NCBI GenBank assembly: GCA_036005845.1
Contig: DASYQD010000150.1
Span: forward strand, 1-64,000
Length of the DNA stretch: 64,000 nucleotides
Direction of reading: 5' to 3'
Source of the DNA: DASYQD01 sp036005845
GTDB lineage: Bacteria; Acidobacteriota; Thermoanaerobaculia; Multivoradales; JAIOJS01
Notes under the pieces: model-generated
The model's database searches: none
Told to the model about the DNA's origin: nothing
What the model saw: only the letters and a program-made list of their open reading frames with translations
Position numbers and translations under genes: made by a program
Shown: one piece after another, positions 56,413-64,000 of the stretch
Position numbering within the stretch: the stretch's first letter is position 1
How the letters are laid out: every line of letters begins with the position of its first letter

Positions 56413-59145
56413 TTGAGACAGGCGAGAAGGGCGGCGGGAACAACGACTTTCGCGATGGTCCTGCTCGCCCTGGCGGCGCCGGTCGCCGGTCGCGGCGAAA
56501 CGTTCGAGCACGCCGTGGCGCTCCACCAGGCCGGTCGCTCGCGCGAGGCACTCACCGCCTACCATGCGGTGGCGGGCTCACCGGCCCCGGCGGAGGAGCG
56601 GGCGGCGGCGCTCAACAACGCCTGCGTGCTGGCCGGCGAGCTGGGCGACCAGACGACGGCGCTTCGCGACTGCGAAGCGGCGCTGCGGCTGCGGCGCACG
56701 CTCGGCGATCCGGCGGCGGTGGCGGAGACCGCCAACAACCTCGGGCTCGTGCTCGAGGTGACCGGCCGCCCGGGCGAGGCGGCGGAGCGCTACCGCGAGG
56801 CGCTGGCGCTCAACCGCAAGCTCGGCGACCGCGAGTCGGTGGTGGTCAACCTCGGCAACCTCGGCGCGCTGGCGCTTGCGGCCGGTCATTACTCGGCTGC
56901 GGCGCGGCTCTACGACGAGGCGGCCGCGATCGCGCGCGCCGCCGCTGGTGAGCCATGGGCGGCCGACCAGCTCCGCGCCGCGCGCATCAACCAGGGCGTC
57001 GTGCTGGAGAAGGTGGGCGAGTACCGGCAGGCGGTCGGGCTCTACCGGCAGTTGCTCGCCGAGCGCGACGCCGGCGACGCTCGCCAACGTGCCGCGCTGC
57101 TCGTCAACGCCGGCGTCATCTACAGGAATCTCGACGGCGCGGTGAGCGCGCTGGCGGCGTTCGACGAGGCGGCGGCGATCTACCGGCGGCTCGACGACAA
57201 GGCCGGCCTCTCCAACGCCGAGCTCAACCGCGGCCTCGGCCTCCACCTCAACCTCGACCGGCCTCGCGCCGCGGAGGCCGCGTACCGCGAGGCGCTGGCG
57301 CTCGCCGAGCGCGGCGGCGATCGCACCGAGGAGGTGCAGGACCTCTTCTATCTCGGGCGATTCCTGCTCGACCGCGCGCAGCGGGGCGATGGGGCGCCAG
57401 CGCGGCTCATGGAAGCCGACGCGCTCTTCCACCGCTGTCTCGCCGAGGCGCAGCGGGGCGGCTCGGCCGAGGGGCGGTGGTCGGCGCTGGAAGGACTAGG
57501 GCGCATCGCTGCCGCGCGCGGCGATCTCGACGCCGCACTGAGGCAGCTCGAGGCGGCGCTCGCCGAGATCGAGCGCGTGCGCGCGCAACTCGTGCAGGCG
57601 CCGTGGCGCGCGGGCTATTTCGGCGACAAGCGGGCGGTGTACGCGGCCACCGTGGCGGTGCTGGCACGGCTCCACGGGCGCGACCCGCGGCGCGGCTACG
57701 ACGCTCGCGCGTTCGCGGTCGTGCAGCGCGCCAAGGCGCGCGACCTCCTCGACGCGCTGGGGCCGGCCGGCAAGCCGGCGCTTCCGCGCACCGCCGCGGA
57801 GCTGGGCCCGCGCCTGCGCGGCGACGTGGCGATCGAGTACTTCGTCGGCGATGCGCTCGCTGCTGATGGCACCGACGGCCGGTACCGCGGCGACCGGCCG
57901 GGAACGCGGGCGCGGCTCTTCCGCTGGGTATTGCACGGCGGCAGGATCGAGCTCACCGATCTCGGCGACGCGGCACCGGTGTTGGAGGCAGTCGCGCGTA
58001 CGCACCGCGCGCTGGCGGGCGGCGGCGAGGCCGGCGCCGCCGACCTCGCGGCGCTCTCGCGGGCCCTGCTGCCGGCGCCGTTGCCGCTACCGGCGCGCGG
58101 CGGTCAGCTCCGCATCGCTCCCGACGGCCTGCTCCACTACTTGCCATTCGAGCTTCTACGATCCACGAACGGCGCGCCGTTGGTCGAGCTCGCCACGATC
58201 TCCTATCTGCCGAGCACGTCGACGCTCGCACGCGCCGACGCCGACGCGAGCGCAACGAGCGACCTACGGTTGGCCGCCTTCGCTGCGTCCGAAGCCGGCG
58301 ACGTCCCGGCACTGGCGGGAAGCGCGACGCCACGTGCGGAGAGTGCGTCACGCCGCCCGGCCGGTGGCGCCTCCGTCGACGCATCGAACGCCGGGCCGCG
58401 CGCTGCCGGCGCGCTGCCGCCTCTCGCTGCCGCCTCGCGCGAGGTAGGCATCGTCGCCGCGCTGCTCGGCGGCAAGAGCGAGCTCTTCACCGGCCCGCGC
58501 GCCACGGAGGCGAGCTTCCGCGCCGCCGTGCGCCGGCGGCCGCGCGTCCTCCACGTCGCCACGCACGCCGTGGTGGAGGAGCCGCCCGGCCGCGGCGCCG
58601 CGATCCAGCTCGTCGCCGCCGGCGACGACGACGGGCGTCTCACGCCGCCCGAGATCGCCTCGGCTGGCGGCGCCGCGCGCCTCACCGTGCTCGCGGCCTG
58701 CCGCACGGCGCTCGTCTCGCCCGCCGATGAAGGCCGTTCATTGGCGTCGCTCACCGGCTCGGTGCTCGCTGCCGGGAGCCGCGCCGTCGTCGCCACGCTG
58801 TGGGACGTCGGGGACGAGGCGACCGCCGCCTTCATGGAGCAGCTCTACGCGCAGCTCGCGCGCGGCCTCGCGCCCGCCGAGGCGCTTCGGCGCGCGAAGC
58901 AGCGGCTGCGCGCCACGCCGGGCTGGGATCGGCCCTCGCTGTGGGCCGCCTACGTGCTCGTCGGCGACGGCGAGCCGGTGGTCGACTCGCCGTGGCGCCA
59001 CGTCGAGCGCGCGTTCGGCTCGCGCGCCGGCGTCGCGATGCTCGCTGCCCTCGCGCTGCTCGCCGCCGCGGCGCTCGCCTGGAGCTTCCGTGCCCCGCGC
59101 CGCACGCGAATCAGCGGAAGTCGAGCGAGCCGGCCTCGAAGCTGA
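56413..59145 (+). CDS. TPR-CHAT protein (caspase-like protease fold) with C-terminal membrane helix
   Basis: A protein of about 910 residues. A probable signal peptide (RQARRAAGTTTFAMVLLALAA, with a TTG start; ATG 56455 is the alternative) is followed by at least seven TPR units (about 30-400). The CHAT domain (about 590-860) keeps the His of VLHVATHAVV and the Cys of LAACRTA, the catalytic dyad of clan CD peptidases. A hydrophobic helix near the C-terminus (about 868-890) would anchor it. TPR-CHAT proteases include the effector of type III-E CRISPR, but no CRISPR is here. It overlaps the convergent cohesin-like gene by 35 bp. Confidence 0.88.
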   Translation: MRQARRAAGTTTFAMVLLALAAPVAGRGETFEHAVALHQAGRSREALTAYHAVAGSPAPAEERAAALNNACVLAGELGDQTTALRDCEAALRLRRTLGDPAAVAETANNLGLVLEVTGRPGEAAERYREALALNRKLGDRESVVVNLGNLGALALAAGHYSAAARLYDEAAAIARAAAGEPWAADQLRAARINQGVVLEKVGEYRQAVGLYRQLLAERDAGDARQRAALLVNAGVIYRNLDGAVSALAAFDEAAAIYRRLDDKAGLSNAELNRGLGLHLNLDRPRAAEAAYREALALAERGGDRTEEVQDLFYLGRFLLDRAQRGDGAPARLMEADALFHRCLAEAQRGGSAEGRWSALEGLGRIAAARGDLDAALRQLEAALAEIERVRAQLVQAPWRAGYFGDKRAVYAATVAVLARLHGRDPRRGYDARAFAVVQRAKARDLLDALGPAGKPALPRTAAELGPRLRGDVAIEYFVGDALAADGTDGRYRGDRPGTRARLFRWVLHGGRIELTDLGDAAPVLEAVARTHRALAGGGEAGAADLAALSRALLPAPLPLPARGGQLRIAPDGLLHYLPFELLRSTNGAPLVELATISYLPSTSTLARADADASATSDLRLAAFAASEAGDVPALAGSATPRAESASRRPAGGASVDASNAGPRAAGALPPLAAASREVGIVAALLGGKSELFTGPRATEASFRAAVRRRPRVLHVATHAVVEEPPGRGAAIQLVAAGDDDGRLTPPEIASAGGAARLTVLAACRTALVSPADEGRSLASLTGSVLAAGSRAVVATLWDVGDEATAAFMEQLYAQLARGLAPAEALRRAKQRLRATPGWDRPSLWAAYVLVGDGEPVVDSPWRHVERAFGSRAGVAMLAALALLAAAALAWSFRAPRRTRISGSRASRPRS

Positions 59146-60223
59146 CGGCGAGCTTCTTGCCGCGCTTGTCGAGCAGCCAGCTCCGGGACGCGTCGATCGT
59201 CACCGACGAGCTCCAGCCCAGCGGCGCCGAGGCGCTCGTCGGCAACGCCACCGCGAGGAAGCGGCCGGGCACCGAGTTGAGCAGGCCCTTCGGCGAGGTG
59301 AAGCTCACCACCAGCTCGCCGGGCACCGACCGCTCGATGCGGTACGTCGACTTGCCGTAGCGCGGGTCCATGCGCACCGCCGGCGCGCCGCCCTGCGCCG
59401 CCGGGTCCCAGCGCAGCGTCACCTGGCCGCCGAAGACGGCGAAGGGCTCGGCCGTCTCGACGCCCATCTCGGCGACTTCGCCCGGAGCCAGCTCGTCGCC
59501 CTCGGCGCCGAGCTCGTACGGGGCGCGCGCCGTGCGCACGCGGAGCTGGCCTTGCAGCGGCTCGACCGTCACCGCCGCGCCGCTGGGATCGGTGAGCCCC
59601 GTGGCCGCCGGGTCGATGTCGAGGTCGTAGACGCTGCCCGGCGCCGCGTTGTTGTCGAGGCGGAAGAAGAGCACCGCCAGCGGCCCGTCCGCGGCATTCA
59701 CGGCGGCCGCGTTGGAGTGGAACTGCACGCTGGCGCTCTGCGAGTCGACGGCGTTGCTGGTGCTCGTCGTCGTCACCGCGTCGTCGGCGGCGCTGAAGAC
59801 GATGCCGCGGACGAAAGTGAGCGGCCGCGCCGGGTTGGCAACCGCTTCGGCGGCGATGCCGAGCGCCTTCGCCGGCGACTTGTGGACGCGCACGGTGATA
59901 CGGCCCTGGCGCAGCGGCCGCGCCGCGTAGGTGCGGATGACGAGCGCCACCATGCCGCCCGGCTTGCCGACCGCGTCGTTGAGCCGCAGCTTCAGCGTGT
60001 CGTGACCGCCGCCGCCACCACCACCACCGCCGTCGTCCCCGCCGCCGTCGCCGCCGCTCTTGAGCCCGGCGATCTTCGCCAGGGTGGCGCCGTCGAAGCG
60101 TTGCGCGCTCCATGCCGCGGTGGGAGCACCGAGCATCAACGCTACCGCGAAGATCATCAGCGCCGCGAAGAGTCGCCGCGCATTTGTCGTCGTCGTCGTC
60201 GCCGTCGTCATGTCGAGTCTCAT
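59111..60223 (-). CDS. Secreted cohesin-like domain protein
   Basis: A 370-residue exported protein. A Thr-rich start (MTTATTTTTNARR) leads into a signal peptide (about 15-40), then an RFDGATLAKIAG segment, a Gly/Asp run (GGDGGGDDGGGGGGGGG) and two beta domains (about 70-225 and 230-365) with the A-x-G-x-x-V(x)V...LFFRLDNNAAPGSVYDLDI pattern of cohesin-type folds. No dockerin partner is seen. It is the third gene of the sigma/anti-sigma operon, its ATG overlapping the previous stop (ATGA), with GGAGGG ahead, so it is probably a target or output of that system. Confidence 0.7.
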   Translation of the reverse strand: MRLDMTTATTTTTNARRLFAALMIFAVALMLGAPTAAWSAQRFDGATLAKIAGLKSGGDGGGDDGGGGGGGGGHDTLKLRLNDAVGKPGGMVALVIRTYAARPLRQGRITVRVHKSPAKALGIAAEAVANPARPLTFVRGIVFSAADDAVTTTSTSNAVDSQSASVQFHSNAAAVNAADGPLAVLFFRLDNNAAPGSVYDLDIDPAATGLTDPSGAAVTVEPLQGQLRVRTARAPYELGAEGDELAPGEVAEMGVETAEPFAVFGGQVTLRWDPAAQGGAPAVRMDPRYGKSTYRIERSVPGELVVSFTSPKGLLNSVPGRFLAVALPTSASAPLGWSSSVTIDASRSWLLDKRGKKLAVSFEAGSLDFR

Positions 60224-61035
60224 CGTAAGCCCTCCGTTCCGTCGCTCTCGGGCAGCGGCCGCACGCGGAACCGTGCCGGGGCCGACCTGCCGATCGTCGA
60301 GCCGTCCGTCGCCAGCCCTTCGACCGTCCACTCGTAGCTCACCGCGCGCTTCAGGTTCGCCGCGACCGCCGCCGGCAAAGGCGCCGAGGTCGCCGCGGCC
60401 TTCGTTTCCCAGAGCACCGTGCCGTCGACGCCGGAGAGCCGCACGCGGTAGGCGACGGCGCCGGCAACTGATTTCCACCGCAGCTCGAGCGGCGGCTCGG
60501 CGACCTCGCCCACCGGCGAGACCAGCTCGACCTCGCCGCCGCGGACGATGCCGCCGTGCGGCGGCGCAGGGAGGCTCGGCGGCCGCTCGTAGAACGTGCG
60601 CGCCGTCAACCCCATCGCCACCACCAGCACCGCCGCCGCGGCGAAGCGGACCCACGTCCGCACCGCTGCCCGTCCACGGAAGGGAACGACGCGACCGGTG
60701 GCCGGCATTCCCGCGGGGCTGGCGGCGGGCTGCGCCGGCGCATCGCCCTGTGCCGCCGGGACCGGCTCGCCGCGCAGGCGCGCCGTCACCCAGTCGACGT
60801 CGGCGGACGAGGCGCCCGACTCGCCCGCGTCGAACGCGCGCGCCAGCTCCCGCTCGGCGCGGCAGGCCGGGCAGGCATCCGCGTGCGCCTCCAACCGCCG
60901 GCGCTGCTCGGGCGATAGCGCCGCCATCTCTTCCGCCAGATAGGCCTCGGGCGGCGGGCAACCGGCGGCCGCGTCGGCGTAGGCGTCGCGCAGCCACTGG
61001 GAAAGCTCGCGGCGGGTCGGGGTCGCGTCGCTCAC
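60220..61035 (-). CDS. Transmembrane anti-sigma factor (zf-HC2 type) with external Fn3-like domain
   Basis: A 271-residue protein. The N-terminal cytoplasmic part has the zinc-binding anti-sigma motif HADACPACRAE (H-x3-C-x2-C), a membrane helix follows (about 125-148, WVRFAAAAVLVVAMG), and the C-terminal part outside the membrane looks like an Fn3-type domain (ELRWKSVAGAVAYRVRLSG). The GTG start overlaps the sigma stop (GTGA), the usual sigma/anti-sigma coupling. It would hold the sigma factor until an envelope signal releases it. Confidence 0.88.
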   Translation of the reverse strand: MSDATPTRRELSQWLRDAYADAAAGCPPPEAYLAEEMAALSPEQRRRLEAHADACPACRAERELARAFDAGESGASSADVDWVTARLRGEPVPAAQGDAPAQPAASPAGMPATGRVVPFRGRAAVRTWVRFAAAAVLVVAMGLTARTFYERPPSLPAPPHGGIVRGGEVELVSPVGEVAEPPLELRWKSVAGAVAYRVRLSGVDGTVLWETKAAATSAPLPAAVAANLKRAVSYEWTVEGLATDGSTIGRSAPARFRVRPLPESDGTEGLR

Positions 61036-61631
61036 CACGCACCTCCCTGGCGCGCCAGCCAGGTGCCGAAGCGCCGCTCGAGCTTGCGCCGGCCGGCCAC
61101 CACGTACGCCTTGGCGCCGGAGCGGTTGGGCAGGGCGAGCAGCTCGGTGATCGCCGGCAGGGTCATGCCGTCCACGTAGTGCAGGTAGAGCACCTTGGCC
61201 TCCAGCGGCTCGAGGTCGTCGCGCATCGCGTCGCCCAAGGCCGCGAGCACCTGGTCGTTGCCGACGACGGTCTCCGCGTCGGGAGCGGGATCGACAGGCT
61301 CGGCGGCCGCCTCGTCGTCGAGGCTCTCCGCCCGCCGCCGCCGTGCCGCCTCGCCGCGGTTGATGGCGACGCGCCGCGCCACGGTGTAGAGCCAGGTCGA
61401 GAAGCGGCTCTCGCCGCGAAACGAGCCCAGCCGCTCGTGGACGCGCAGGAACACCTCCTGCGCCAGGTCGGCCGCCTCCTCCCGGTCGCGGCAGAAGCGC
61501 AGGCTCCAGGCCGCCACCTGCCGGTGATAGCGCGCGAACAGCGCGCCGCGCGCCGCTTCGGCGTCGGCGCCGCCGCCGGCCTCGCACGCGCGGGCGATGA
61601 GCTGCTCGTCGCTGAGCGAGTCGAGGTCCAT
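61032..61631 (-). CDS. ECF-family RNA polymerase sigma factor
   Basis: A 199-residue protein. Region 2 (about 25-95) has DLAQEVFLRVHERLGSFRG and FSTWLYTVARRVAINR, region 4 (about 135-195) has LEAKVLYLHYVDGMTLPAITELL with a helix-turn-helix, and the spacer carries an acidic stretch. It should direct RNA polymerase to envelope- or stress-response promoters, probably including its own. The start is the ATG with GGGAG 5 nt ahead; TATCCT about 25 nt upstream is a possible -10 element. The chosen start excludes about 40 residues that are open but not conserved-looking. Confidence 0.92.
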   Translation of the reverse strand: MDLDSLSDEQLIARACEAGGGADAEAARGALFARYHRQVAAWSLRFCRDREEAADLAQEVFLRVHERLGSFRGESRFSTWLYTVARRVAINRGEAARRRRAESLDDEAAAEPVDPAPDAETVVGNDQVLAALGDAMRDDLEPLEAKVLYLHYVDGMTLPAITELLALPNRSGAKAYVVAGRRKLERRFGTWLARQGGAW

Positions 61632-61817
61632 GCCGCTCCCACCTTCGCGGCGCAAGGATAGCGGCCAATCACCGGCCCGGCGTCGCATCGCGGGGTGGGA
61701 GACTCGTCGCGCCTGGGTAGGGCCGCGCTCCCCGCATCGTCTCGCATGCACGATGAGACAGCGCGGCGGGCGCGCGGGAACAGGCGGCCGCGATTCTGCG
61801 CTGCGCTTTCCCCGCCG

Positions 61818-63098
61818 CTAGAGCAGCCGCCGCGGCGGGATGACGACGTTGGCGAGCAGGATGCCTGTCGCCAGCGCGATCGCCACCAGCGTGGTGGCGA
61901 AGGCGGTCTGCACGCCCGACAGCACGTCGCGCTCGAGCAGGGCCTGCAGGCTGCGGAAGCCGAGGCTGCCCGGCACCAGCACGATGAGGCCGGGCACCTG
62001 CAGCACGGCCGCGGGGCGCCGCAGGAGGCGCGCGTAGAGGTTGCCGGCGATGCCGACGAGGAGCGCGCCGACGAAGGCACTGAGCTGCGGGCCCAACACG
62101 TGGGCGCCGAGCCGCACCCCCTCGATGGCGAGCACGCCGGCGAGCAGCACCCAGCCGGCGTCGCGCGGCCGCGCCCGCAGCAGCACGGTGAACGACAGGC
62201 CGGCGGCGAGCAGCGCCGCCCACCGCCACGCCTCGCCCAGCGGCTGGGGTGTGACGGGCGGCGCGTGGCGGCCGACGATCGCGGCGCCGATCTGCGAGCC
62301 GACGGCGACGCCGAGCGCGATGGCGAAGAAGAGCGCCACCGCGCCGGCGAGGCGCGCGCTGCCGGAGACGAGCTGTCGGCTCGCCAGCTCGCTGATCGAC
62401 ACCGTCAGCGTCAGGCCGGGAACGAGCACGATGAGGCCCGCCAGCGTGACGAGGAAGACCGACAGCGGCGGCAGCATCGCCGCGGCGACGGTGGCGACGA
62501 GCGAGGCGAGCAGCGCCGCCAGCGGCTCGAAGAGGCGCCCGAGGGCGACGGTGCGGCTGGCGACCACGGCGAGCACGCCGGTGAGCAGGCCGACGCCGGT
62601 CGCCGCCGCGATCTCGCGCAGCCCGCCGCCGAGGAACTGCGCTGCAGCGCCGGAAGCCAGCGCGAACGACAGCGTGGTGAGCAGCGGACCGTAACGCGGC
62701 GCGGTGCGGTCGAAGCGGTGCAGCTCGGCCGCCGCCTCGCGCGGCTCGAGCCGCCCCTCGGCGAGGCGGCCGAGCAGCTCGTCGAGGTCCGACATCCGTT
62801 CGAGATTCACCTCGCCCGGCTGCACGCGTTCGAGGATGGTGCGCCGTTGCCCGTGCGCGTCGGCGAAGCTGGCGAAGAGCGCGGTCGGCGTCGAGAAGTA
62901 CTGCCCGGCAATGCCCAACCGCCGCGCCGCCGCTTCCATGCCCTCCTCGATGCGGTGCGCCGGGCTGCCGGCGGCGTGCAGCGCGCGGCCCAGCCGCATC
63001 ACCAGCTCGGGTGGGTCGGCGCTGCGCTCGTCGAGGTCGTCGGCGAGCGCCGGCGGCGGCGCCACCAGGGCGCCGAACGGCGTGTCGTCGACGGCCAC
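61818..63098 (-). CDS. ThrE-type threonine/serine exporter family protein
   Basis: A 426-residue inner-membrane protein. A soluble N-terminus (about 30-135; RLGRALHAAGSPAHRIEEGME) precedes about ten membrane helices. Both halves of the family are fused: ThrE (DUF1212, about 30-270, with VPGLTLTVSISELASRQLVSG) and ThrE_2 (DUF3815-like, about 285-420, with VPGLIVLVPGSLGFRSLQAL). Members export threonine and serine in Corynebacterium; the substrate here is not certain. GTG start with GAGGAG ahead, 44 nt after rnhB, likely the same transcript. Confidence 0.87.
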   Translation of the reverse strand: MAVDDTPFGALVAPPPALADDLDERSADPPELVMRLGRALHAAGSPAHRIEEGMEAAARRLGIAGQYFSTPTALFASFADAHGQRRTILERVQPGEVNLERMSDLDELLGRLAEGRLEPREAAAELHRFDRTAPRYGPLLTTLSFALASGAAAQFLGGGLREIAAATGVGLLTGVLAVVASRTVALGRLFEPLAALLASLVATVAAAMLPPLSVFLVTLAGLIVLVPGLTLTVSISELASRQLVSGSARLAGAVALFFAIALGVAVGSQIGAAIVGRHAPPVTPQPLGEAWRWAALLAAGLSFTVLLRARPRDAGWVLLAGVLAIEGVRLGAHVLGPQLSAFVGALLVGIAGNLYARLLRRPAAVLQVPGLIVLVPGSLGFRSLQALLERDVLSGVQTAFATTLVAIALATGILLANVVIPPRRLL

Positions 63099-63142
63099 CG
63101 GTCAGCTCCTCGTCGCGCGCCGCGGTTCGGCCATCGCCGCGC

Positions 63143-64000
63143 TCAGCGCGCGCAACGCACGCGACTTACAGATGCGACGGCTTCCCAGCGCCGGTCGAGC
63201 GCGGCCTCGAGCTTCTTGCGCTCGAGCTCGGGCATCGCCTCGCGCCGCTCGCCGATCTCGCGCAGCAGCGCGGCGAGCTCGCGCTCGTCGATCGCGCTCG
63301 CGATCTTCTGCTGCAGCTCGTAGTACGCCGGCGACGCCTCGCCGCACAGCTCGTGCAGGAAGGCGTAGCTCTGCCGGTGCACGGGACAGGGGCCGTGACG
63401 GCGCACCGCCTCCTGGTGCTCGGCGGTGCAATACCCCTTGTGGCGCGCGAAGCCGTAGGCCGGGTATTGCGCGTCGAGCTCCACCATCAGCCGGTCGCGG
63501 TGCACCTTGGCGACGATCGAGGCGGCGGCGATCGAGAAGTTGATGCCGTCGCCCTTGTTGAACGGGTTCTGTGGCATCGGCAGCCCGGGCACCTGCCGCG
63601 CGTCGACGAGCACGTGCTGCGGCACCATCGGCAGCGCCTCGACGGCGCGCCGCATCGCCTGCAGCGCCGCCTGGTAGATGTTGATGCGGTCGATCTCCTC
63701 CACCTCGGCGGTGCCGATCGCCACGCCCTCGGCCTGCTCGAGGATCTCCACCGCCAGCCGCTCGCGCGTCGGCCGGTCGAGCTTCTTGCTGTCGTCGACA
63801 CCGTCGATCTCGACGTCGGGCGGGAAGACGACGGCCGCCGCGACGACGGGGCCGGCGAGCGGCCCGACGCCGACCTCGTCGACGCCGGCGATCCAACGTA
63901 CGCCGGTGCGCCAGAGCACGCGCTCGAAGTTGAGCAGCGCGTCGAGATGCAGGCTGCGCTGCTTCTCCTTGCCGACGCGCTTCTTGAGCGACAGGTAGAG
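63143..64000 (-). CDS. rnhB: Ribonuclease HII, 5' end beyond the window
   Basis: Partial gene: the frame is open to the window edge, where basic residues (LYLSLKKRVGKEKQ...) continue upstream of the core, so the N-terminus is missing here. The core has GVDEVGVGPLAGPVVAAAV (the first Asp and Glu), VLVDARQ (third acidic residue) and INFSIAAASIVAKVHRDRLM (the last Asp), followed by the RHKGY...H segment, so the catalytic carboxylates are present. The conserved GRG motif is GVG, a rare loss of an Arg that contacts the RNA-DNA junction. It removes ribonucleotides from DNA. Confidence 0.92.
   Translation of the reverse strand, partial: LYLSLKKRVGKEKQRSLHLDALLNFERVLWRTGVRWIAGVDEVGVGPLAGPVVAAAVVFPPDVEIDGVDDSKKLDRPTRERLAVEILEQAEGVAIGTAEVEEIDRINIYQAALQAMRRAVEALPMVPQHVLVDARQVPGLPMPQNPFNKGDGINFSIAAASIVAKVHRDRLMVELDAQYPAYGFARHKGYCTAEHQEAVRRHGPCPVHRQSYAFLHELCGEASPAYYELQQKIASAIDERELAALLREIGERREAMPELERKKLEAALDRRWEAVASVSRVRCAR

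Noticed and set aside
60000..60060. Microsatellite-like GCC/ACC run as a regulatory contingency locus
   Set aside because: It codes the Gly/Asp linker of the cohesin-like protein; it is a mixed triplet run that keeps the frame, so phase switching is not supported.

Overview
The window is high-GC DNA, densely coded on both strands. Its gene content points to a Gram-negative (diderm) bacterium of the Acidobacteriota, possibly a Thermoanaerobaculia- or Vicinamibacteria-like lineage. The evidence is an outer-membrane beta-barrel protein, LolA-like and Tat-exported proteins, three large PknB-type kinases with PEGA, TolB/TPR or PD40 sensor tails, a TPR-CHAT protein, an M28 peptidase, and an ECF sigma/anti-sigma pair beside a cohesin-like protein. 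This placement rests on gene families only; no rRNA is present.

Layout. 1-3.1 kb: end of a Cys-rich secreted peptide, a consensus promoter driving tRNA-Val and tRNA-Asp, rpmG (bL33), a histone-deacetylase-like enzyme and a secreted repeat protein. 3.1-11.5 kb: a PEGA kinase coupled to a small charged protein, a MobB-MobA fusion, an FAD amine oxidase, and a 1273-residue zinc-ribbon/kinase/TPR protein. 11.5-18.8 kb: a PIN + PD-(D/E)xK nuclease pair, a flotillin with a Pro-rich partner, and a signalling operon (hybrid histidine kinase, receiver, GGDEF-like/EAL). 18.9-22.6 kb: a visibly lower-GC island of three genes (AlbA_2, DUF3800, orphan) bounded by ~360-bp imperfect inverted repeats. 22.7-33.9 kb: Asp-box secreted protein, ATP-grasp enzyme, RelE/ParE-type module, zinc metallopeptidase, leuS, PilZ protein, beta-barrel, bacilliredoxin. 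34-43.8 kb: central metabolism (pruA, SDR, 3-hydroxyacyl-CoA dehydrogenase, fadJ-like fusion, protoporphyrinogen oxidase) with a cell-wall amidase. 43.8-50.6 kb: two vapBC modules around a PD40 kinase, DUF892 protein, LolA-like protein and M28 peptidase. 50.7-55.6 kb: a secreted Trp-rich pentapeptide-repeat protein beside a broken ADYC-domain gene, then an amidase/ABC transporter operon. 55.7-64 kb: DUF5666 lipoprotein, TPR-CHAT protein converging on a sigma/anti-sigma/cohesin operon, a ThrE-type exporter and rnhB, which runs off the window.

How the genes work together. Translationally coupled groups (ATGA/GTGA-type overlaps) define several operons: small protein-kinase; kinase-receiver-EAL; amidase-ABC ATPase-permease; sigma-anti-sigma-cohesin. 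Fatty-acid oxidation genes cluster at 36.8-42.4 kb. At least eleven genes carry a TANNNT -10 box whose last base lies only 6-9 nt before the start codon and have no Shine-Dalgarno; leaderless translation therefore looks common here, including in all three toxin-antitoxin operons.

The most unusual items are the inverted-repeat island, the NGIW-repeat/ADYC pair, the PIN + nuclease pair, the sigma/cohesin/CHAT locus, and an RNase HII whose conserved GRG motif reads GVG.
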